This document shows positions 42,316 through 51,096 of a stretch of 51,096 bases of DNA, piece by piece; positions within the stretch are counted from its first letter, which is position 1; every line of letters begins with the position of its first letter. The stretch is from Bacteroidales bacterium. GTDB taxonomy: Bacteria > Bacteroidota > Bacteroidia > Bacteroidales > UBA4417. Under the pieces are notes generated by a model. It worked only from the letters and a program-made list of their open reading frames with translations, did not search any database and had not been told where the DNA came from. A program made the translations under genes and the position numbers. The DNA lies in NCBI GenBank assembly GCA_016707785.1, contig JADJGZ010000042.1, positions 1-51,096 of the forward strand. The letters run 5' to 3'.

Positions 42316-43208
42316 GAGAAATTTGATTGAAATCGTTGGAATTTGAATGCTAAAATTCTTTAACTTGTTCTAGTGTATTGGCAAAGCAATTTACTCAAAT
42401 CATTGATTTAAGGATGCATGTTATGGTAAATTTTGAAATTTTACGCTAATTGCTGGACGAAGGAGGTCAAATTGAAGAGCAAACAAAACCTATAGTGTTT
42501 GTTTGACAAAAAACTTGGAATAAGTCTATTTTATAATAAACGACAATCTCATTTCTTCCTTGGATCATTACCCAAGGAATATGATTTTACCATTTTAGTG
42601 AAGCGGGACGAATCCTGTTATTTTTTTTGGATAGTTTGATCAGGAATCTTATTATGACTATAGAATAGTCGTGAACAGTCAGATAATAGACTGATGAACG
42701 CTTTTGATAAAGATCCTTATGTACACAAATAACCATCGAGGCACTCTAACAGTTGGATCATTATAGTTTACACCGACCAGATTTTTTGAGTCCAAACTTC
42801 CTAATCAGAATAATAATATAAACTACATTAGTAGTCAAGATGCTATCATTAGTTTAAGTATAAGAAATGAAAAAGAATAATCAAGTTATATCAACACATA
42901 TAAATAAATAAATATTAATATATTATTAATTAAGAATTTAATGTATTTGTATGAAATCGCATAATTGCAAATTGGACTTAGCAAGCTATTATTCAGTATT
43001 TTCTGTCAATTACAATGAAGTGCTTTTCTCATGATTATCATATATTGATCTAGCCTGATATTTGGACTTTAATGAGTCCAAAATGACAATTTAGAATAAT
43101 TCTAAAATTAAAATAAATGCAATAGTTTCTTGGTTATTAATATTAAATTTGGTTTTCTCAATCAAATGGAAACTCTACAACTATTTGATACACAATTAAT
43201 TAAATTGG
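42316..43208. other. AT-rich gap with one perfect hairpin; boundary of the disrupted region
   Basis: About 890 bases without an open reading frame that resembles any gene. Base composition is clearly more AT-rich than its neighbours. TTTGGACT (43061-43068) and AGTCCAAA (43075-43082) form a perfect eight-pair hairpin with a six-base loop but no U-run, so it is not a standard terminator. No tRNA or insertion sequence end was seen. The stretch separates intact chromosomal genes from the disrupted redox gene cluster. Confidence 0.6.
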
Positions 43209-44076
43209 ATGACTAAAATTGCTCACAGAATCTACCTGGTAACTCTTTCATTAATTGTGATCGTTGCCCTGGTTGCCCTTTTCATGAAGGGATATGCTTA
43301 CTATATAACCAGCCTGGAAGAGAGAGCATTCCATCCGGAACATTCCATGCTCAAACCCAGTGGCATTCTTGGTCATGGAATGCGGGATTATTGGTTCTTT
43401 ATTCATGATTTTCGGTGTCATTCTTTATATGGCCCGAAAAGGTACAAGATATTTTCAAGTTAGGTGTTCTGAAGCATTGGCTTGAATTCCATATCTTTCT
43501 GTGTACATTAGGTCCAATCCTGGTTTTATTCCATACCTCATTCAAATTCGGTGGTATTGTTTGCCATCAGTTTCTGGAGTATGGTAGCTGTTTTTCTCAG
43601 TGGAATCATCGGAAGATTTATCTGCATTCAAATTCCCAGGAGTTGAAGGCCGGGAATTGAGTCTTCAATGAAATAAGGGACTTGAAAGGAGATATTGGAG
43701 CAGCCTTAAATCAATCGGTACAACTGGATGAAGGCAGTTTTGAAATGATTGTCGCCTCCACCCGCTCAAAAATCAGTCGTTTTCAGGGCAATGTGTTTTC
43801 ACGTACATTGAAACGTTACATACAGGATAAGAAAGCGCTACGTAGTGTAAAAAATGTGCTGAGAAGCAATAAGATACCCAAAAAGCAGAACGTACACAAG
43901 TAATCAGGTTGGTAAACAATGAAATTTCCTGAACCGACGCATAGAGCGCCTGGTTACCATGCAGAACCTATTTAAATACTGGCATGTGGCACATTTACCT
44001 TTTGCCTTGGTAATGCTGGTGATCATGGTGATTCATGTGGAGTCACTATTGTTTTGGTTACAGATGGATATTCTGA
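43209..44076 (+). pseudogene. Histidine-containing membrane protein (cytochrome b-like), frameshifted
   Basis: Reading across frames gives one protein of about 285 residues. The N-terminal membrane segment is MTKIAHRIYLVTLSLIVIVA, then PSGILGHG, MARKRYKIFS and LGVLKHWLEFHIFLCTLGPI, followed by LFHTSFKFGGI. A charged loop (EMIVASTRSKISRFQGN) follows, and near the end WHVAHLPFALVMLVIMVIHV, closing with GYRWIF and a stop at 44074. At least three frameshifts separate these pieces. Paired His in membrane segments would suit heme b, so it may be the membrane electron carrier between the flavoprotein and the cytochromes. The family name is not certain. Confidence 0.6.
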
Positions 44077-44079
44077 GTT

Positions 44080-45412
44080 ATGGAAATTCTCATTGAGCAA
44101 GTCGCAATTTATTCAGTTGCAGTATTATTCTGCCTGATCGTTGTTTTCATTTATCTCCGCAAACAGAAAAGGGATTCTAAAAAGTAGAAGAGAAGATCAT
44201 CAAGGCCAAGCAAGATGGATTATTTGAGCCTATCTCTCTGCACCCGGTTATTGATGCAAATAGCTGTATCAAAACCGAGCCTGTGTTGCTGCATGTCCTG
44301 AAAAAGACATTATTGGCATAAAAGACGGGAAAGCCACAACTATTAATGCATCGAGATGTATTGGTCATAGGTGCATGCTTTCATGCCTGTCCTACACAAG
44401 CGATCATGTTATTATTGAACAGAAACCCGGGTGTTGATTTACCCCATGTCAATCAGAATTTTGAAACCAATGTCAATGGAATCTATATCGCCGGTGAATT
44501 GGGAGGGATGGGACTCATCAAGAATGCTGTAGAACAAGGCAAACAGGCGGTCGACAACCTGGTCAGAACGCTCAGGGGAAGTCATGATGCTACCTATGAT
44601 TTGATAATAATCGGGGCGGGCCTGGCGGGTATTTCAGCTTCCCTGACCGCTAAAAAGCACAACTTAAAGTTTCTGACCCTGGAACAGGACACACTTGGAG
44701 GTACTGTTTATACTTTCCCCAGGCAAAAGATTGTAATGAGCTCAGCCATGGAGTTGCCTCTTTTTGGTAAGGTCAAACTCTTTGAAACCAGTAAAACCGA
44801 ACTCCTGGATTTATGGCAAAACGCATTATTAGGGAAAAATCAGCTGACTATCAGGAAAATACTAAAGTGGAAGCCATTCATAAGGAGAATAACCATTTTC
44901 TGGTTGAAACCCCTGGCAGGCGAAAAAACTTTCAACCAAAACGGTTTTAATCGCCATTGGCCGGAGAGGTACTCCACGAAAGCTGGGGGTTCCGGGTGAA
45001 ATGCTGGAAAAGGTAGCTTACAGATTATTAGAGCCCGAAGATATCAGTGGTAAAGATATTATGGTAGTGGGAGGCGGTGATTCTGCTATTGAATCAGCGT
45101 TGCTTTTTGTGACCATAATAATGTAACCTTATCTACAGGGGTGATACTTTTAGCCGTTTGAAACCCATGAATAGCGAAAGAATTGGTATTGCTTCATCTT
45201 CTGGCAAAGTAAGGGTACTCTTTAATACCTCACCGGTTGAAATACTAAAGGAATCTGTGTTACTAAAGGATTTGAAGGAGGACAAGGAGATACATGTTGT
45301 CAATCAATTCGTTTATATTTTTGCCGGGGGTGAATTACCTATCCAGTTTTTACAAAAGGCTGGAATTATGATTACCAAAAAGTTTGGTGAAGCCATTTTG
45401 AAACACACTTAA
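44080..45412 (+). pseudogene. 4Fe-4S ferredoxin / FAD / NAD(P)-binding oxidoreductase, frameshifted
   Basis: Joined frames give an N-terminal membrane helix (MEILIEQVAIYSVAVLFCLIV), a two-cluster ferredoxin domain (SCIKT, ACVAACPEKDIIGI, RCIGH, ACFHACPTQAI) and a GIYIAGELGGMGLIKNAVEQG segment. A thioredoxin-reductase-like unit follows, with FAD loop IIIGAGLAGISASL and NAD(P) loop VVGGGDSAIESAL. One-base losses or gains occur near 44185, 44285, 44370, 44925 and 45110. The architecture is that of a pyridine-nucleotide oxidoreductase that passes electrons to Fe-S clusters at the membrane. It starts three bases after the membrane protein. Confidence 0.75.
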
Positions 45413-45438
45413 CAGAAACTGTCCAATTAATTGAAGAA

Positions 45439-47033
45439 ATGATTTATCCTACTAACCTCTTTAAAGTATTTCTGACAGATTATTCCTGTTTCAACTTTGC
45501 TTTTTGGTTGAGGTTAAATCACAGATATCTCGGAGACCTTGCCAAAGTGCATTCACATCTGGAGGGAATGTCAAACTGTACCAAGTGTCATATTCTGGGT
45601 GAAAAAAGTCTCGAATGATAAGTGGCTACCTGCCATACTGAACTGAAGAGCAGGATCAGCAGTAATAAGGGATATCACTCATCCGCTGAGGTGAAAGGGA
45701 AACAATGCATCCTGCCTAGTGACCATCACGGAGTTAATTTTCAAATCATCCGTTCCGATAAAACCAAGTTCAATCATGCCTTACCGGATACAAACTCATT
45801 GGGGCTCATAGCAAAAAGAAGTGCGAGGATTGTCGCAAACCCCAGTATATTAAAGATGCCAAGATAAAAGCAAAAAATACACATTTCTCGGGATGGGCAC
45901 TGATTGCTTGTCGTGTCATACTGATTATCATCAGAAATCTCTTTCCAGCAATTGCACTGATTGTCATGACAATGAAAAGTTTAACTGCCACTAAATTTAG
46001 TCATCAGAAATCCCTCTTTAAACTCACGGGCAAGCACCAGGATGTTCCCTGCGCTGAATGCCATAAAACTTCCATGAGAAGTGGCGTAAAATTCCAGGAA
46101 TTCAAAGGTTAAGTATGCAAATTGTACGAATTGCCATAAGGATGCACATGATAATAAATTTGGGCAGAAATGCTCTGAATGCCATAATGCTGAGTCTTTT
46201 GCAGCTGTTGGTGGTGTAAAGAATTTTGATCACAGTAAAACAGATTTCAATTTAGAAGGCAAGCACCAGGCAGAGTTGTAAGTCATGCCACAAGATAAAA
46301 CTTACTACACCATTGCTGCATAAAAATTGCACGGATTGTCATGTGGACTATCACGAAAGCAATTTGTTATGAACGGTGTTTCTCCATCATGTTCTGAATG
46401 CTATTCAGTGCAAGGATTCAAAGGATCTTCCTTTACCATTGAGAAACACAATTCATCAGGATTTTCATTGAAAGGCAATACATGAAAACACCTTGTATTT
46501 CGTGCATAAGAAAGAGACTAAATGGAAATTTAAAGAGATCGGGAAGAATTGTAAAGACTGTCATGAGAACATTCATACAGGGAAGATCTCAGAGAAATAC
46601 TATCCGGAAGAGAATTGCGAAAAATGTCACACCAATAATCGTTGGAACCAGGTTGAATTTGATCATAAAACCACACAGTTTATTCTTGAAGGTGCACATG
46701 AAACCAAAACCTGCAGGGATTGCCATTTTAACAAGGAAGTGAAAGGCCATGCCAACCAGGCTTTTAAAGATTTATCCATGAATTGTAGTGACTGTCATAC
46801 CGACACATAATCAGCAGTTTGACGAGAATGGAAAAACAGATTGTAAAAATGTCATAATTCAATAGCTTTCAAACCAACCGTTTCTTTTGATCACAACAAT
46901 CACAATTTCCATTGGATGGCAAGCATTCAAGGCCTCCCATGTGAAAAAATGCCACCAACCTGTCACTATTGGTGAAGCAACTTTTATCCTGTATAAAACT
47001 AAGAAAATCAAATGCGAAGACTGTCATCAATAA
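45439..47033 (+). pseudogene. Multiheme cytochrome c (class III-like), heavily frameshifted
   Basis: CxxCH motifs appear in changing frames throughout: CTKCH near 45589, CLSCH, CTDCH, CAECH, CTNCH, CSECH, CKSCH, CTDCH, then CKDCH, CEKCH, CRDCH and CSDCH in the open stretch 46493-46810, and a final CEDCHQ before the stop at 47031. Spacing and FDHxxTxFxLxGxH segments (FDHKTTQFILEGAH) match class III-type cytochromes with roughly 15-20 hemes. Several motifs are damaged: CILPSD at 45712, CSECY at 46392 and CISCI at 46497. The start at 45439 is tentative. The 3' end overlaps the next gene's start by 22 bases. Confidence 0.75.
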
Positions 47034-50000
47034 TCCTGTTCATACTGATCATTTCCGGGAGTATTTTTGCCCAGAAATCTCCCCATGGGACTGGTTTTGC
47101 CATCAGTTGCAAGGATTGCCATACTACGGATGGCTGGAAGATTGACCTTGCCAAGTTAGCCTTTGATCATAGTGTTACCAAACCCCACTGGTTGGGCAGC
47201 ACCAATCTGTTTCCTGCAAGGATTGCCATACCTCCCTTGAATTTGTAAAGACTCCTGCTGATTGCAATGAATGTCATATCGATATTCATGAGCAAACTGT
47301 GGGGACTGATTGCTCCCGATGTCATACGCCTAATTCCTGGGTGGTTACAAATACTACCCAATTGCATCAAATGAGCCGTTTCCCTTTAATCGGGCCTCAT
47401 ACCCAGGCGAATTGTTCCTGATTGTCATATTAATCTTTCACCGGCTGCGAATGGCTTAGGAACAGCTTCTGCATTACGTTTTGATCCCCTGGGAGTTGAA
47501 TGTTTTGATTGTCATAAAGATAACTACCTGTCTACTACGAACCCTAATCACACCCAAGCCGGTTATTCAACAAATTGCGAAGAATGTCATAATATAAACT
47601 CTTTCGAATGGTCCGGAGCCGGTATCAATCACAATTTCTTCCCACTTACGGGCGGCCATGAAATCAGTGACTGTAAAACCTGTCATACTTCAGGTTCCTA
47701 TGCAAGCATTGATGCGGCATGTGTGAGTTGTCACCAGGCAGATTACAATACTGCTGCAAGTCCTAATCATATCTCTTTGCATTTTTCAACTGATTGTAAG
47801 CAATGTCACAACCTTAGTCCGGGTTGGAGTCCGGCTGAATATAAAGATCATGATTCCCAGTCGTTTCCTATTTATTCAGGAACTCATAAAGGAGAATGGG
47901 ATAATTGTTCCGACTGTCATACAAATCCTTCAAACTATGCCCAGTTTACCTGCACTAATTGCCATGAGCACAACCAGGGGGATACTGATGATGAGCATGA
48001 AGGAGTAAGCGGATACACCTATAATAGTATAGCTTGTTTTGGATGTCATCCCAATGGATCAGGAGATGGAGCATTCGACCATAATTCTACCAGCTGTCTT
48101 ACCTCCCAGTATGCCGGAACTCCAACCACTTGCTCCAGTTGTCATACCAATGCCTATACCCAAACTACCAATCCAAACCATATTGCATCCGAATTGGAAA
48201 TGATTAGAACCTGCCATACGACTCTTCCTGATTGGAAACCAGCATCTTATCCCAATCATAATACAGTTTATCCGTTATTGGGAGCTCATCTGGCAATTGC
48301 GAATGATTGTTTTTTCCTGTCATAAGGGCAATTATACCAATACACCAAATACCTGTTTTGGTGCCATGCGACCGATTACAATGAGGCCAATGATCCTTCG
48401 CATGCTGCCGCCCAGTTCCCAACAACCTGTGAAGACTGTCATAATGTAAATGCATGGTCGCCCGCTACTTTCAATCATGATGGGTATTTTCCTATTTATT
48501 CAGGGAGCCACCAGGAGAATGGAACGAATGTTCTCTGAATGTCACACCAATCCGGGAAACTATAAAATTTTCAGTTGCATAGATTGGTCGCGAGCACAAC
48601 CAATCGGATACGGATGATGAGCAATTAGGGGTTGGAGGATATGCCTACAATAGTATTGCCTGTTTGGAATGCCACCTTGCAGGAATTCTAGGAAGTTTCA
48701 ATCACAATACATCCGCATTTCCATTAACCGGTGGTCATGCCGTTAATGATTGCAACAGTTGCCATGCGAACGGATATGCCAATACCTCTACCGTATGTGC
48801 CAGCTGTCATACCAATAATTATAATCAGACCACAAACCCGAACCATACAGGAATCGGAATATCCAATGATTGCGCGGCCTGTCATACTACAGGCCCGGGA
48901 TGGACTCCGGCAGCTTTCCCTACCCACAGCAATTATTATGTGCTTGAAGGTGCACATGCTGGAATTGGCAATGATTGTGCATCCTGTCACCAGGGAAATT
49001 ATACCAATACTCCAAATACCTGCTCAGGATGTCATATTGATGAATACAACCAGACGAATGATCCGGCACACGCTACTGCTCAATTCCCAACCACCTGTGC
49101 CGATTGTCATACTCAATCATCCTGGACTCCGGCTACTTTTAACCACGATGGCCAGTATTTTCCTATTTATTCAGGACAACACCAGGGAGAATGGGATCAA
49201 TGTTCTGATTGTCATACCAATCCAGGTAATTATGCAGTGGTAACCTGCACATCTTCGTGTCATCAACAGAATTCCACTAATAATGAGCATCAGGGTGTCG
49301 GGGGATATGTTTACACTACTGAAGCTTGCCTGGCCTGCCATCCTGATGGAAACTCAGCCGGCAGCTTCAACCACAACACTTCTCTATTCCCTTTAACAGG
49401 CGGACATGCAGGTACTGATTGTGCCAGTTGTCATACGAATGGATATGCGGGGACACCCAGCGATTGCGCAAGTTGTCATATCAGTAACTATAACCAGTCA
49501 GCAAACCCAAGTCACACCTCTCTTGGTCTCTCAAATGACTGTGCAGGTTGTCATACAACTGCTCCGGGTTGGGCTCCAGCTACTTTTGCAGTTCATAACA
49601 ACTATTATGCTCTGCAAGGTGCTCATATTGCCATTGCATCCCAGTGTGTTGATTGCCACAATGGCAACTATAATACAACGCCCAATACCTGCGATGGATG
49701 TCGTATTGATAATTATAACCAGACTACCAATCCAAATCATGTTGCATCGCAATTTGCCACAACTTGCCAGGATTGCCATACACAGACTGCATGTTCCTTC
49801 AACATTCGATCCGACAATACCTACCCTTTGACAGGGTGCCCGTGCCATTGCTTCCTATTGTGTGCAATGCCATCCGAGTATACAAATACCCCAAACACCT
49901 GCGAGGGCTGCCATCAGAACAACTATAGCCAGCTACCAATCCCAACCATGTATCCCTGGCAATTCCCAATGACTGTGCAAGCTGTCACACTACAAATCCA

Positions 50001-50890
50001 GGATTGGCGCCTGCCAGCTTCCCAATTCATAAACAATTACTATGTGCTGAAGGGGACATATTCCTGGGCAGACCAGTGTGCCACCCGCCATAATGGTAAC
50101 TATAACACTACTCCAAATACCTGCGACGGTTGTCATATTGACAATTATAACCAGACAACCAATCCTAACCATGTGGCTTCCCAATTTGCCACAACCTGCC
50201 AGGATTGCCATACACAGACTGCATGGGTTCCTTCAACCTTTGACCATAATTCCACCTATCCTTAATCAGAACATGCAACCATCGCAACCAATTGTGTGCA
50301 GTGCCACGCCAACGGTTACAGTAATACCCGAACACCAGAAGGATGCCACCAGAACAATTACAACCAGGCGACAATCCAACCATGTTCCACTTCAATTCCC
50401 AATGAATGTGCAACCTGCCATACCACTAACCCCGGCTGGGCTCCAGCCACCTTTCCTATCCATAATAACTATTATGTGTTACAAGGTGCCCATCTTGCCA
50501 TTGCTAATCAGTGTTCTGATTGCCATAACGGGAATTATACAAACACTCCCAACACCTGTTCCGGTTGCCATATTAATGATTACAACCAGACCAATGACCC
50601 AAACCATGCATCAGCTCAATTCCCGACTACCTGTGAAGATTGTCACTCTCAAACTGCATGGCAACCATCTACCTTTGACCACGACAATCAATATTTCCCA
50701 ATCTATTCCGGAAACCACAATGGGGAATGGAACACTTGTTCTGATTGCCATCCCAACTCAACCAATTACTCGGTATTTACCTGCACCACTTCCTGTCATC
50801 CGCAGAGTTCAACGAATAATGACCACCAGGAGTAAGCGGGTATTCATACAACAGTGCTGCTTGTCGAACTGCCATCCAAAATGGGAATGA
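47012..50890 (+). pseudogene. Giant repetitive multiheme cytochrome c, frameshifted
   Basis: It starts with a signal peptide (MRRLSSIILFILIISGSIFAQ) and then CKDCHTTDGW, so it is exported. The open stretch 48664-50265 alone has 16 CxxCH motifs, one CTSSCH and two damaged motifs (CDGCR, CATRH). With the flanking stretches 47012-48325 and 50296-50835 at least 35 recognisable heme sites are present. The protein is built from units of about 670 bases: PLTGGHA, NYNQTxNPxH, CHTTxPGWxPA, YYxLxGAH, QFPTTCxDCH, PIYSGxHxGEW and NNEHQG. Frameshifts occur near 47215, 47420, 48095, 48320, 48525 and 50265. Similar giant cytochromes are linked to electron transfer at the cell surface. Confidence 0.75.
48722..49395 (+). 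repeat. About 670-base coding repeat unit of the giant cytochrome
   Basis: The block from CCATTAACCGGTGG (48721) recurs as CCTTTAACAGGCGG (49391), and a degraded copy appears near 49825. Each unit encodes about 223 residues and 9 heme sites. Neighbouring units differ at many silent positions but keep the protein motifs, so the duplication is old and was held by protein-level selection before the present damage. Confidence 0.7.
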
Positions 50891-50944
50891 CCAAATGATC
50901 AGAAATTTCATTAGAAGCAACTAGTAACTCAGTAGAGTGAAGAT

Positions 50945-51096
50945 CAATGATTATAATTATTGTACTTACTCTTTGGAAACGACATTTCAGGCCAGGAGCT
51001 TTCGTCTCTTGTTGAGAGGTGTTATTTCCTATACTACTTCTCTCAAAACATTTATGTAAAATTCGAAACTACCGACGGACTTAAAGCAGGCGATAC
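50945..51096 (+). pseudogene. Possible MCE/MlaD-like gene fragment cut by the window edge
   Basis: In joined frames the sequence reads RHFRPGAFVS, FLYYFSQN and IYVKFETTDGLKAGDT. This resembles the start of an MCE/MlaD-type lipid-transport protein: one membrane helix and then a vxFxxxdGLkaGD strand. At least two frameshifts are needed. Too little is present to be certain. Confidence 0.3.

Noticed and set aside
42316..43208. Search for a tRNA, insertion sequence or degraded gene in the gap
   Set aside because: No cloverleaf, terminal inverted repeats or recognisable protein similarity could be seen in any frame.
48731..50890. Long alternative-frame and antisense reading frames over the cytochrome repeats
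   Set aside because: They arise because codons for CxxCH, Asn, Thr and Pro leave other frames free of stops. Their translations are low-complexity (Ile/Pro/Met-rich) with no family features, while the heme frame has clear motifs.

Overview
The window looks like a chromosomal piece of an anaerobic, fermentative member of the Bacteroidota. The signs are a secreted C10 protease with a type IX secretion (T9SS) sorting tail, several Bacteroidota-type -7 boxes (TAnnTTTG), a general lack of Shine-Dalgarno sequences, a pyrB/pyrI pair, small GIY-YIG proteins, and CGTCATCCTGAG-type and palindromic intergenic repeats. No rRNA, tRNA, CRISPR array, transposase or phage gene was recognised. The species cannot be named from the sequence alone.

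Layout. 0-4 kb: a GIY-YIG protein with a truncated duplicate, a tocopherol-cyclase-like secreted protein, a small unknown protein and a soluble hybrid histidine kinase. 4.2-16.4 kb, all on the minus strand: two transcription units encoding two different NuoE/NuoF/[FeFe]-hydrogenase sets of the electron-bifurcating HydABC type. The distal set (4.2-12.6 kb) carries a second module: two DRTGG proteins, two GHKL ATPases, a PHP protein, a [2Fe-2S] protein and a hydrogenase-like protein whose four H-cluster ligand cysteines are kept but whose proton-relay cysteine is Phe. Both units have Rex-like inverted repeats beside a -7 box, so NADH/NAD+ control is a reasonable hypothesis. Several of these genes have strong Shine-Dalgarno sequences, unlike the rest of the window, which hints at acquisition from another phylum.

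16.6-42.3 kb is ordinary chromosomal content: truA, DUF456, a lipoprotein, msrB, an N-acetylglucosamine kinase-like gene, dgkA, yaaA, an AlbA_2 protein, a C1 peptidase, pyrI, pyrB (frameshifted at a 7-base homopolymer), a cyclic-2,3-diphosphoglycerate-synthetase-like GTPase, argS, an acyltransferase, the T9SS protease, a large membrane protein, ffh, folD, queE and galK. The folD-queE gap is a mosaic of low-complexity repeats, including a heptamer array whose minus strand could form G-quadruplexes.

From about 43.2 kb to the end the character changes. A collinear set of four genes can be read only by joining many frames: a histidine-containing membrane protein, a ferredoxin-flavin pyridine-nucleotide oxidoreductase, a multiheme cytochrome c of roughly 15-20 hemes, and a giant repetitive multiheme cytochrome with at least 35 recognisable CxxCH motifs. 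Together they resemble a route carrying electrons from the cytoplasm to the periplasm or cell surface. The density of indels and lost heme ligands means the locus is either decaying or badly sequenced, and the sequence alone does not decide which. An MCE/MlaD-like fragment lies at the right edge.
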